Below, piece by piece: positions 30,609 through 36,565 of a stretch of 42,799 nt of DNA. Source of the DNA: a virus. Each line of letters starts with the position of its first letter. Position 1 is the stretch's first letter. The notes beneath the pieces were generated by a model. It did not search any database, was not told the DNA's origin, and worked only from the letters and a program-made list of their open reading frames with translations. A program made the position numbers and the translations under genes. Where the stretch lies: positions 1 to 42,799 of IMG/VR virus record IMGVR_UViG_3300026184_000140; one strand, written 5' to 3'.

Positions 30609-30793
30609 ACCAGCGCTTCCTCCGGCAGGCGTACCCAGCCATAGACCCAGCCGCCGCCGGCGTAGGTCCTGCCCTCCTCGTCCAGATCCTCGATATCCTC
30701 GATGCGGCGCAGGGCCCGATACCAGCGACCGGAGCAACAGCGCCTGGCGTTAATCTCATCGAACCAGTCATGATTGCCACTGCGGCAGATCAT
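30605..30793 (-). CDS. Small Trp-rich hypothetical protein
   Basis: The 62-residue protein begins MICRSGNHDWFDEINARRCC and ends GGWVYGWVRLPEEALV. It has four Trp and three Cys. ATGA overlaps join it to the genes on both sides, which supports it as real. Unknown function. Confidence 0.62.
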   Translation of the reverse strand: MICRSGNHDWFDEINARRCCSGRWYRALRRIEDIEDLDEEGRTYAGGGWVYGWVRLPEEALV

Positions 30794-31056
30794 CGCTGCT
30801 CGGCCTTCAGGTAATACAGCAGCTGCGCCAGCCAGATGGCGTTCACCAGGGCCAGGCAGACGCCGGCGCGGAAACTGAGCAGCTGCTGCAGATGCGGGTA
30901 ATAGAACAGATTCCAGACGCCCCAGGCGGTGAAAAACAGCACCGGCGCCCAGTGCACGCCGCGCACCAGCTTGTCCCGGTGCAGCCGGTGAATGCTGAGC
31001 AGCACCAGGGTGGCGCCGCAGGCCTCGAACAGGGCATTGATCAGATCCGGCGTCAC
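30790..31056 (-). CDS. Conserved phage membrane protein
   Basis: The 88-residue protein has three hydrophobic segments. The motif FEACGATLVLLSIHRLHRDK, followed by VRGVHWAPVLFFTAWGVWNL and FYYP, is one I recognise from hypothetical membrane proteins common in temperate phages. It is coupled to the small recombinase gene by ATGA. Function is unknown. Confidence 0.72.
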   Translation of the reverse strand: MTPDLINALFEACGATLVLLSIHRLHRDKLVRGVHWAPVLFFTAWGVWNLFYYPHLQQLLSFRAGVCLALVNAIWLAQLLYYLKAEQR

Positions 31057-31655
31057 GCCGCTCGCTCCAGCTCCAGTTCCATATCCTCCTTGTCCGGCCA
31101 GGTATAGATATCCGTCGATCGCCGATCGGAATGGCCCAGGGCGGCCATGACGATTAGCTGCGGATCCGCAGACTCGGAGGTTTTCATCAGATGCTTGGCG
31201 AGGGTATGCCGGAACCAGTGCGGCGAGAGGCCCAGATCCAGGCCGGCCTCGCTATCCCAATAGTTGCAGCGGTCCTGATAGCCGCGCACGGACAGGGCGC
31301 CGCCCTTGCGGCTCAGTACCAGGGGCGCGTCCTGATCCAGCTCATGGCCCTGCCGGCGGCGGATCTTGAGCAGGCGATCGAAGGCCTGGCGGCCGCGCTT
31401 GCAGACATAAATGCTGTGGCCCTTCTTGCGCTTCTGGATCGCCGGCTCGAGGGTCAGGTAGTAGGTTTTCACCACCTGCAGGGCATGGCGCACGGTGAGC
31501 CGGGAAAAGGCATCGATGCGCACGCCGGTATAACGCAGAGCCTGCATCCAGGCCAGGTCCCGCTCGGCCGTCAGGCCCTGGCGGGCGCCCATGGCACGGA
31601 ACAGCCGGCGCTCCTCCTGGACGGTCAGGTATTCCTTGAAGTAGGAGCGGCTCAT
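31053..31655 (-). CDS. Short tyrosine recombinase
   Basis: The 200-residue protein starts MSRSYFKEYLTVQEERRLFR. Catalytic residues are visible: Arg46 (YTGVRIDAF), a Lys near residue 78, HWFR at 146-149, His175 (ALGHSDRRS) and Tyr184 (DIYTWP). There is almost no N-terminal core-binding domain, so it is much shorter than usual phage integrases. It lies deep in the early operon. It could be a minimal recombinase or assist another. Confidence 0.83.
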   Translation of the reverse strand: MSRSYFKEYLTVQEERRLFRAMGARQGLTAERDLAWMQALRYTGVRIDAFSRLTVRHALQVVKTYYLTLEPAIQKRKKGHSIYVCKRGRQAFDRLLKIRRRQGHELDQDAPLVLSRKGGALSVRGYQDRCNYWDSEAGLDLGLSPHWFRHTLAKHLMKTSESADPQLIVMAALGHSDRRSTDIYTWPDKEDMELELERAA

Positions 31656-31960
31656 TTGCACTCCTCCAATAACTTCAGGGCACGGCTGGCGGTAATCTTT
31701 TTCAGCCCTTTCCACTCGCAATCATCAACGGCACACATGAATCTATAGGCCCAACGAGGCAGCTTTGTGACGATAATGCCGTGAAAATTCATCGGGGTGA
31801 GATAAGCAAACTTCTGGGGGCCGGCGGAATACGTAGCGCGATAACCGGTATAAGTCGATAGTGGACAGCCGCAGGACGAGCTGGGACGGCCAACAATCTG
31901 CCCGGGCCTGAATGATTCCAGCCAGGCCCTGAACTGGTCATACGTGACACGTTTTATCAT
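31652..31960 (-). CDS. Hypothetical early protein
   Basis: The 102-residue protein begins MIKRVTYDQFRAWLESFRPG and contains QIVGRPSSSCGCPLSTYTGY. The 'VGRxxxxCxCPL' pattern is one I associate with hypothetical phage proteins. The stop overlaps the recombinase ATG. No function is assigned. Confidence 0.66.
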   Translation of the reverse strand: MIKRVTYDQFRAWLESFRPGQIVGRPSSSCGCPLSTYTGYRATYSAGPQKFAYLTPMNFHGIIVTKLPRWAYRFMCAVDDCEWKGLKKITASRALKLLEECK

Positions 31961-31962
31961 GG

Positions 31963-32181
31963 CTACTTCCCTCCTTGTCGGTATTGCCGATCGAACTGTT
32001 CCAGATACTCCGGGCATTCACTGCAGACGCCCGCCTGTTGCTTGTAATCCACCACCAGCCAGCTGCAGGGCTGGCCGGCATCGGTAATGCAGGCGTCGAA
32101 ATCATGGCAGTTGCAGCCGATGCAGCTGGCGCCGACAGGCTGCACGGGCTCCGCGCCTTTGCGGATGATGTTAAAGCTCAT
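31963..32181 (-). CDS. Cys-cluster small phage protein
   Basis: The 72-residue protein begins MSFNIIRKGAEPVQPVGASC and has seven Cys in a CxxCxC...C...PCxW...CSEC pattern (CIGCNCHDFDAC; PCSWLVVDY; CSECPEYL). This is a metal-binding signature seen in many small phage proteins. The ATG at 32181 overlaps the upstream gene. An in-frame ATG at 32199 is possible. Confidence 0.72.
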   Translation of the reverse strand: MSFNIIRKGAEPVQPVGASCIGCNCHDFDACITDAGQPCSWLVVDYKQQAGVCSECPEYLEQFDRQYRQGGK

Positions 32182-32407
32182 ATTGGTTCCGGTTCGCATT
32201 CAGGCTTTTTTCGCATTTCGAGCAGCGACCATGATGATTTACGATATTCTCCGCATTGCTGAGCCCGACCCTGCCCTCGGTCAGGCCGCATAATGAACGG
32301 GCCAGGGAGCTGCCACCCATCCATGCCGGCGCCCTGGGGAAGAAATGCAGCTTCTCCGCGCCGAAAAACCAATACCAGCCGCCACGTAATTTTTCCTCAC
32401 CTATCAC
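32171..32407 (-). CDS. Hypothetical early protein
   Basis: The 78-residue protein begins with a GTG at 32407 that overlaps the stop of the preceding frame (GTGA). It contains GGWYWFFGAEKLHFFPRAP and a CxxC (GRCSKCEKS). No family is recognised. Confidence 0.6.
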   Translation of the reverse strand: MIGEEKLRGGWYWFFGAEKLHFFPRAPAWMGGSSLARSLCGLTEGRVGLSNAENIVNHHGRCSKCEKSLNANRNQYEL

Positions 32408-32687
32408 GCCGTCTCCTCCATGCAGAAATAGGGCCGGTCAATACACTGCGAACCGCGCCGGTGCGGATAGGGATAACCCAGGCACCAGCAGGTAAAGCGC
32501 TTTCGCTCGAGGCCAGCAGTCCGGTACCAGTCCACGCGCCAGCGGCGGCTGCCGCACGCACACCGGGGGGGGGGCGCAGGTAATGATCCGGATGCCGGCG
32601 CAGCGTGCGCCGGTGTTCGCAGTGGTAGCAGCGGACGCAATAGCGCGAGCGGCGGCGGTTTTTATGACTGGAATAGTCATGCTTCAT
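32404..32687 (-). CDS. Cys-rich protein interrupted by a G10 tract
   Basis: Two overlapping frames look like one gene. Frame one starts MKHDYSSHKNRRRSRYCVRC (ATGA overlap with the upstream stop) and carries CVRCYHC. After the run of ten C residues in the mRNA (G10 at 32565-32574), Cys-rich coding continues in another frame (PRCACGSRRWRVDWYRTAG; TCWCLGYPYPH; YFCMEETA) and ends at the expected GTGA junction. A one-base slip in the tract restores a protein of about 94 residues. Either a sequencing error, a mutation or slippage-based control explains it. Confidence 0.6.
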
Positions 32688-33004
32688 ATCAGGCAGTCCA
32701 GCAGCACGCGGCGGACGCCACCCTCCCGGGTCAGCTCCACGGCCCGGGGCAGCGCCATGAGCCCGCAGATTTGGATCAGGTCCAGCCAGGTGCCGGTATC
32801 CAGCTCCAGGCGCAGGCTGCGGCATTGATTGCGGTAGACGCGCTCGATCTCCACCTTGGGAATATATTCCTCACCGCAGCGATCCACGTAGAGGCGCATG
32901 CAGGTGCCGCGGCAAAGCTCGATGGTATGCCCGGCCTCGATCCAGATCGTACGGGTATCGCCATCCGGACGGATCAGATGCTGATTCATGAGCCGCACAA
33001 TCAC
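32684..33004 (-). CDS. Hypothetical early protein
   Basis: The 106-residue protein starts with a GTG at 33004 (GTGA overlap). It begins MIVRLMNQHLIRPDGDTRTI and contains AGHTIELCRGTCMRLYVDR. Beta-rich by pattern. No family is recognised. Confidence 0.65.
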   Translation of the reverse strand: MIVRLMNQHLIRPDGDTRTIWIEAGHTIELCRGTCMRLYVDRCGEEYIPKVEIERVYRNQCRSLRLELDTGTWLDLIQICGLMALPRAVELTREGGVRRVLLDCLI

Positions 33005-33201
33005 GCCGCCCTCCCCGGCCGCGGGTGGCGGGCGTTATAGACGATGCGGCGCAGGCATTGCTTCAGCAGCGGATCCGCCAGGTATTCCTCGAAGGAGGCC
33101 TTGCGGATCCCACCGGGTATGCTGAGATAAGCCACCTTGAGCTGCTCCTCGTCGGGCAGATCGTCGGGAATGTTCAGCCGGAGTTCCGCTTGGCCGCACA
33201 T
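33001..33201 (-). CDS. Small hypothetical protein
   Basis: The 66-residue protein starts MCGQAELRLNIPDDLPDEEQ at ATG 33201, inside the end of the upstream gene. It contains KASFEEYLADPLLKQCLRRI. Start choice is supported by the loss of protein-like sequence upstream. Function is unknown. Confidence 0.62.
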   Translation of the reverse strand: MCGQAELRLNIPDDLPDEEQLKVAYLSIPGGIRKASFEEYLADPLLKQCLRRIVYNARHPRPGRAA

Positions 33202-33359
33202 GGCCGCTGCTCCCCCAGGCAATAATCGCGCAGCTCCGGCTCGAGGAACTGGAACAGAACATGATGGCAGATCACCTGCTCGCCCTCGGCCAGGTTGTCC
33301 TCGAGGCCGGTCAGGCCCTGGCGCCGCAGCGGTTCCGGTACCGGGCGTTCGCTTTTCAT
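33174..33359 (-). CDS. Small hypothetical protein
   Basis: The 61-residue protein begins MKSERPVPEPLRRQGLTGLE and contains EGEQVICHHVLFQFLEPELR. ATGA overlap with the upstream gene. No family is recognised. Confidence 0.58.
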   Translation of the reverse strand: MKSERPVPEPLRRQGLTGLEDNLAEGEQVICHHVLFQFLEPELRDYCLGEQRPCAAKRNSG

Positions 33360-33547
33360 GCATCCTCCCGGATCCGGGGCAGATGGAAATGGGCGCGCTT
33401 GAAATTCTCCACCGCCAGATCCGAGGCCTTCACATCCGGATCCATGGTGGTCAGCCCGGTCTTGCCCTCGTGTTCGATATCCACGACGGCGAACAGGCCG
33501 GACTTGTCACGGCGGATGGTAGTTTTCATGCGCGGGGTGGGGATCAT
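33356..33547 (-). CDS. Small hypothetical protein
   Basis: The 63-residue protein begins MIPTPRMKTTIRRDKSGLFA and has a beta-rich centre (VVDIEHEGKTGLTTMDPDV). Coupled on both sides by ATGA overlaps. Function is unknown. Confidence 0.62.
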   Translation of the reverse strand: MIPTPRMKTTIRRDKSGLFAVVDIEHEGKTGLTTMDPDVKASDLAVENFKRAHFHLPRIREDA

Positions 33548-34017
33548 GACGGCTGCATCCCGCTCGCGTCTTTCGTCGGCAGGCCCTGGGCCTGGCGCAC
33601 GCGATCGTCATGTTCGTTGCGCAGGTCCAGCTCCTCGATCGCGGATTCATACTCCGGGTTATCCTCATCCGCCGCGATACGCTCCAGCTCTTCCTCAGTC
33701 ATATCCTTGATGCCCTTGGCGTAGCGGGGAACGAAACAGTTCTCCAGCTTGCCGGTCTCTCGGTTGAGGTGGTACTCGATACCGGCCACGTCGTGGATGA
33801 AGTTGAAGTCATCCGTGTGCAGCAGTTGCTCCAGTTTCAGCGGACACTGGTGATGCACCGCGGTGATATCCATCACCACGTCCTGCTGATCCCTGGGCGG
33901 CGCGTCCATTTCCATCAGCTTCGCGCAATAGCGTGCCGCGATTTTCGTGATGAGCTTAATCTCCTCTTTCGAGAGCCACGGATCACCGAAGATGCGTTGA
34001 TAGGTGTCGTTGTCCAT
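33544..34017 (-). CDS. Conserved phage protein, DUF6874-like
   Basis: The 157-residue protein begins MDNDTYQRIFGDPWLSKEEI. It contains the pattern MDITAVHHQCPLKLEQLLHT, then DDFNFIHDVAGIEYHLNRET and GKLENCFVPRYA, which I associate tentatively with DUF6874. GGAGG lies ahead of the ATG. It is the first gene after the CII-type regulator and the repeat-bearing small gene. Unknown function. Confidence 0.7.
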   Translation of the reverse strand: MDNDTYQRIFGDPWLSKEEIKLITKIAARYCAKLMEMDAPPRDQQDVVMDITAVHHQCPLKLEQLLHTDDFNFIHDVAGIEYHLNRETGKLENCFVPRYAKGIKDMTEEELERIAADEDNPEYESAIEELDLRNEHDDRVRQAQGLPTKDASGMQPS

Positions 34018-34028
34018 ACGGACCTCCT

Positions 34029-34292
34029 TTAATGGCAGAGGATGAAGGTAAGAAAAAAACCGGCGGCGGAGAGCAGGATTGCCACCAGCTCGGTGAGAAA
34101 GGTTGATGTCAGGATGTGATCAATGAGACTGGCGAGCTGCCTTTGCGAAGGGGCCGGCGCCACCCGGCCAACCTTCTCCCCGCTTCGTGCTACGCAACCC
34201 CGGGATGAGGTACGGGTACATGAGCGTTCTGATTTCCGGGACGCTGGCAAACGCCCCTCAATCCCTTCGCAAAGGCAGCTCTTGGGATTCAT
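34029..34292 (-). CDS. Small membrane protein with in-frame repeat insertion
   Basis: The 87-residue frame begins MNPK at an ATG overlapping the CII-like stop (ATGA) and ends in a clear membrane helix (LTELVAILLSAAGFFLTFIL). Residues about 5-52 are encoded by a 148-base element with 19-bp inverted ends. That part is basic, low in protein-like character, and keeps the frame open. The ancestral protein was probably about 40 residues with one membrane helix. Whether the long form is made is unknown. Confidence 0.5.
   Translation of the reverse strand: MNPKSCLCEGIEGRLPASRKSERSCTRTSSRGCVARSGEKVGRVAPAPSQRQLASLIDHILTSTFLTELVAILLSAAGFFLTFILCH
34134..34281. repeat. 148-bp element with 19-bp perfect inverted ends (MITE/REP-like)
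   Basis: GAGCTGCCTTTGCGAAGGG (34134-34152) is the exact reverse complement of CCCTTCGCAAAGGCAGCTC (34263-34281). The 110 bases between hold smaller inverted arms. It sits inside the N-terminus of a small gene. No target duplication is obvious. It resembles a non-autonomous mobile repeat, or encodes a long-stem RNA. Confidence 0.65.
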
Positions 34293-34753
34293 GCATCCAC
34301 CGCCAGGCACTGCAGCCGCGCGCGCAGTTCCAGCATGGCGCGGATATCCTCCATGAACTCGCGGTCGATCTCGTTGAATTCCTGCCTGGTTATCTCTCCA
34401 TCCGCAATGGCTGCCCTGATGGCGCCGGCGGTCTCTCCGATTTCCGAATGCATATGCGCGTAGGCATCCAGCAGCGCCATATCAGACAGGTGGCAGAAGT
34501 CGCCCAGATCAATGCAGGAGTGATGACAGGCATGGGCGACGGCGTGGAGGATCCGGTAATCCTGCGCCTGGTTCATAATGGCGATCAGTTCCGGACCGGT
34601 GAAATGGTGATTGAGCATGGCGGGGTTTGCCTTGTTGGCAAACGTGCCCGGGTTTCTGCCCAGGAGCTCAGCCAGGCCGGCCGCCCCCCTGCACTCACCG
34701 CGGCGGAAATCATGCACGGTGTTATAAATAGCCAGTTCCACGTTGCTGATCAT
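34289..34753 (-). CDS. CII-type phage regulatory protein (CP76 family)
   Basis: The 154-residue protein begins MISNVELAIYNTVHDFRRGE and has ELLGRNPGTFANKANP followed by HHFTGPELIAIMNQAQDYRI. This is the pattern of the P2/186-type CII (Phage_CP76) family, which activates integrase or repressor promoters during the lysogeny decision. It is the first gene of the leftward early operon. A hairpin (34764-34792) encloses its Shine-Dalgarno, so translation may be regulated. Confidence 0.82.
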   Translation of the reverse strand: MISNVELAIYNTVHDFRRGECRGAAGLAELLGRNPGTFANKANPAMLNHHFTGPELIAIMNQAQDYRILHAVAHACHHSCIDLGDFCHLSDMALLDAYAHMHSEIGETAGAIRAAIADGEITRQEFNEIDREFMEDIRAMLELRARLQCLAVDA

Positions 34754-34763
34754 GTGAAATACC

Positions 34764-34792
34764 CCTCCATGTCCACATGGTTATCATGGAGG
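34764..34792 (-). promoter_or_regulatory. Hairpin sequestering the CII Shine-Dalgarno
   Basis: In the mRNA, CCTCCATG pairs with CATGGAGG around a 13-nt loop. The 3' arm contains GGAGG, the ribosome site for ATG 34753. The loop region also contains the perfect DNA palindrome CCATGTCCACATGG (34767-34780), so a protein operator is an alternative reading. Confidence 0.55.
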
Positions 34793-34823
34793 CTACCGGC
34801 GACACACCGCGGCGCTATGCTAC

Positions 34824-34852
34824 ACTACACGCCGAGGTGAAATGGTGACCAA
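34824..34852 (-). promoter_or_regulatory. Candidate leftward early promoter
   Basis: Minus-strand TTGGTC (34852-34847) and TGTAGT (34829-34824) are 17 bases apart, upstream of the CII-like gene. Each box matches consensus at about four of six positions. Confidence 0.35.
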
Positions 34853-34869
34853 GCCAGTAACCTCAACCC

Positions 34870-34901
34870 TTCCCCGCCGGCGGTGCAACGTCGGCGGGGA
34901 A
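34870..34901 (-). terminator. GC-rich hairpin after the leftward RHH gene
   Basis: TTCCCCGCCG (34870-34879) pairs perfectly with CGGCGGGGAA (34892-34901) around a 12-nt loop. It lies 30 bases after the end of the RHH gene. No U tract follows on the minus strand, so it is a weak terminator or an RNA-stabilising stem. Confidence 0.45.
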
Positions 34902-34932
34902 CCTTATATCAATTCTTTGTCCGTTCTATAGT

Positions 34933-35100
34933 TTATGCCGATACTTCTTGGATTCTTTCGGAGGCAAACCGCAGCAGAAAGATGATCTCTGTATTCCGGG
35001 AGCGGCCGTTCTTCCTGGCGGAAGTCTCCAGCTTCTTCACCAGATCACGGGGCAGCCGGATATTGATCTGCGGATCGGACCTTTTCGCTATCGCGCTCAT
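34933..35100 (-). CDS. Arc-type ribbon-helix-helix regulator
   Basis: The 55-residue protein starts MSAIAKRSDPQINIRLPRDL at ATG 35100. The beta strand (QINIRLP) followed by two helices (LVKKLETSARKNGRSRNTEI) is the Arc/Mnt fold, which binds DNA as paired dimers. It is transcribed leftward from a good promoter (35158-35130) and faces a second RHH gene across 84 bases, like a genetic switch. Confidence 0.82.
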   Translation of the reverse strand: MSAIAKRSDPQINIRLPRDLVKKLETSARKNGRSRNTEIIFLLRFASERIQEVSA

Positions 35101-35184
35101 AGTAGCACCGTAATACATTAATGGAGCTAAATGTAGCTGACTACTATATTGCCGTCAAGCAGTTTATATAGCACAGTACTATCT
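35101..35184. promoter_or_regulatory. Divergent switch region with candidate operators
   Basis: This 84-base gap separates two RHH genes. It contains GTAG-CTGA-CTAC (35133-35144) inside the leftward promoter spacer, TAGCACAGTACTA (35169-35181) next to the rightward start, and TAGTAGCACC straddling the leftward start (35099-35108). TAGTA/TACTA half-sites recur, as in P22 Arc and Mnt operators. A rightward -10 may be TATATA at 35165-35170, giving a very short leader. Confidence 0.5.
35130..35158 (-). promoter_or_regulatory. Leftward promoter of the RHH gene
   Basis: Minus-strand TTGACG (35158-35153) and TACATT (35135-35130) are separated by 17 bases. The -35 matches consensus at five of six positions. 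An inverted repeat lies in the spacer. Confidence 0.62.
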
Positions 35185-35607
35185 ATGGCTAGAAACGATG
35201 CACAGATTAATCTCTATGTTCCGCCGGATTTTAAGCGGGAAATTCAACAACTTGCGAAGGCGCATCAGCGTAGTGTCACAGCAGAGATAATCTCCCGGCT
35301 GCAGGCCTCGATAAATGCGGATGAATTTAGCCGCGGCGCCGAATCCGGCGACCCCTACGCGGCCGCCTTGGCCGCCTCCGAAACCATTCGGACGGCAACC
35401 AAGGTCTTGGATAAGGCATTGCTGAAAATCGGTGTGGAGGAAGGCAGGGTCCAGATCGGAGAGGAGACGGAAACCTATCAGATAAGCCCCGTGAACGACG
35501 ATGAAATGGAGTTGCTGCAGCGCATGCGCCAGGCATCGCCGGAACTCAGAAAGGCAGTGTTTGATCTGCTCACAGCACTCGGGCGGAAACAGGGCCCCCT
35601 ACCCTGA
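35185..35607 (+). CDS. Arc-type RHH repressor candidate, the only rightward gene
   Basis: The 140-residue protein starts MARNDAQINLYVPPDFKREI at ATG 35185. An Arc-type RHH domain (residues 1-50, QINLYVP, then QLAKAHQRSVTAEIISRLQA) is followed by a C-terminal helical extension of about 90 residues with Ala-rich and Gln/Glu-rich parts, probably for oligomerisation. It has no Shine-Dalgarno and a very short leader. Being divergent from the lytic direction, it is the best candidate for the prophage repressor. Confidence 0.83.
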   Translation: MARNDAQINLYVPPDFKREIQQLAKAHQRSVTAEIISRLQASINADEFSRGAESGDPYAAALAASETIRTATKVLDKALLKIGVEEGRVQIGEETETYQISPVNDDEMELLQRMRQASPELRKAVFDLLTALGRKQGPLP

Positions 35608-35615
35608 ATGGTTTT

Positions 35616-36056
35616 TCATATAGTCCCCTCATCCGGCGCCAATATTTCCGCCCGTCTCGCCTCTGTGATAAGTCCCGCCTGCACGAGCTGATCCATGCCG
35701 GATAAAGTATCAATATCGTCAGCATAGACGCGGCGAGCGGTGCGGAGCATGTCCAGGTAATCCTCCATGAGGGGCTCCTGCCGCGCCGCCGCTCGAATAT
35801 TGATGCGCTCCTGCCGGGTGAATCGGCCAAGAAAATCGCGAGGCGTCCAGGAAGTTCGCGGCGGCGGTGCTTCGCCACCGATGACAATAAGTTCCGGCGT
35901 GGTGACGCCGGCCTGTAGAATCAGATCTTCCAATTCAGCACTACCGATACCAATCCGCGCCAGAGTCTTCGCATCACAGTGATGCAGCGTGATGAGCGCC
36001 CGCTCATAGTCATTGCCCTGCAACGACAGCAGATATTGTTTGCTCTCGATTCTCAT
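35616..36056 (-). CDS. Hypothetical protein at the end of the late operon
   Basis: The 146-residue protein starts MRIESKQYLLSLQGNDYERA at ATG 36056. The C-terminal part has the pattern WTPRDFLGRFTRQERINIRA followed by ARRVYADDIDTLSGMDQL and a last helix ending AEILAPDEGTI. I have seen this pattern in phage proteins encoded after tail fibres. It overlaps the Avd-RT remnant by 47 bases in another frame. Confidence 0.68.
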   Translation of the reverse strand: MRIESKQYLLSLQGNDYERALITLHHCDAKTLARIGIGSAELEDLILQAGVTTPELIVIGGEAPPPRTSWTPRDFLGRFTRQERINIRAAARQEPLMEDYLDMLRTARRVYADDIDTLSGMDQLVQAGLITEARRAEILAPDEGTI

Positions 36057-36507
36057 GTTCGATCTCCAGGTAGGATAACAGGTTATGGCTGTCCGCCCAG
36101 CCGGCGTGCCCGGTCCAGGCCGACAGGAATCTTGATAATGCTTCCTCGTCGCCACCCTCGCGCAGGGACTTGATGGCTCTCTTTGCCCGCGTCACGCTAC
36201 TGCGGCGGAGCAGCTTGTGTTTGGGCCAGATCCGGTAACCGAGGAAATTAACGCCCCGAGTCACTGGCGCGATGGTCCATTTGCTGAGCTTGAGGCCGAG
36301 ACGCTCTTTCGAGACCGCACGCATAGCGTTGAGCGTGCGTCTCAATATTTCCGTATCCAGCATCGCCCGCAGAAACAACTCACGCGCGCATCCGTGCTTG
36401 CGTGGGACGTTCTGCGCGACGGGGTACATGTAATTAATAAATTTTTCATATTTCTCCACAATCGCCAGTTGCTCGATCGGCGCATTCTCATCCTTAATCG
36501 TTTCCAT
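36010..36507 (-). pseudogene. Avd-reverse transcriptase deletion fusion (DGR remnant)
   Basis: The 165-residue ORF has two unrelated halves. Residues about 1-52 (AIVEKYEKFINYMYPVAQNV, PRKHGCARELFLRAML) match the N-terminus of Avd, the four-helix DGR accessory protein. Residues about 53-145 (ERLGLKLSKWTIAPVTRGVN, FLGYRIWPKHKLLRR, SAWTGHAGWADSHNLL) match the thumb and C-terminal end of DGR reverse transcriptases. The rest of Avd, the template repeat and the catalytic YxDD core are absent. The junction is near 36348-36360 and stays in frame. It cannot be an active polymerase by itself. Confidence 0.78.
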
Positions 36508-36545
36508 ACCTCGCTCCCATTATTACGACAATGGATCATGACAAC

Positions 36546-36565
36546 GGCAGCGCTACCGCGCTGCC
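36546..36565. promoter_or_regulatory. DGR-type hairpin at the end of the variable repeat
   Basis: GGCAGCGC pairs with GCGCTGCC around a 4-nt loop, starting at the tail-fibre stop codon. An 8-bp GC-rich stem with a 4-nt loop just downstream of the variable repeat is the known target-site hairpin of BPP-1-type DGRs. Confidence 0.75.

Noticed and set aside
35101-35118. Upstream ATG of the leftward RHH gene
   Set aside because: It would add MYYGAT within the operator region and lies further from the fold boundary. The ATG at 35100 gives the standard RHH length.
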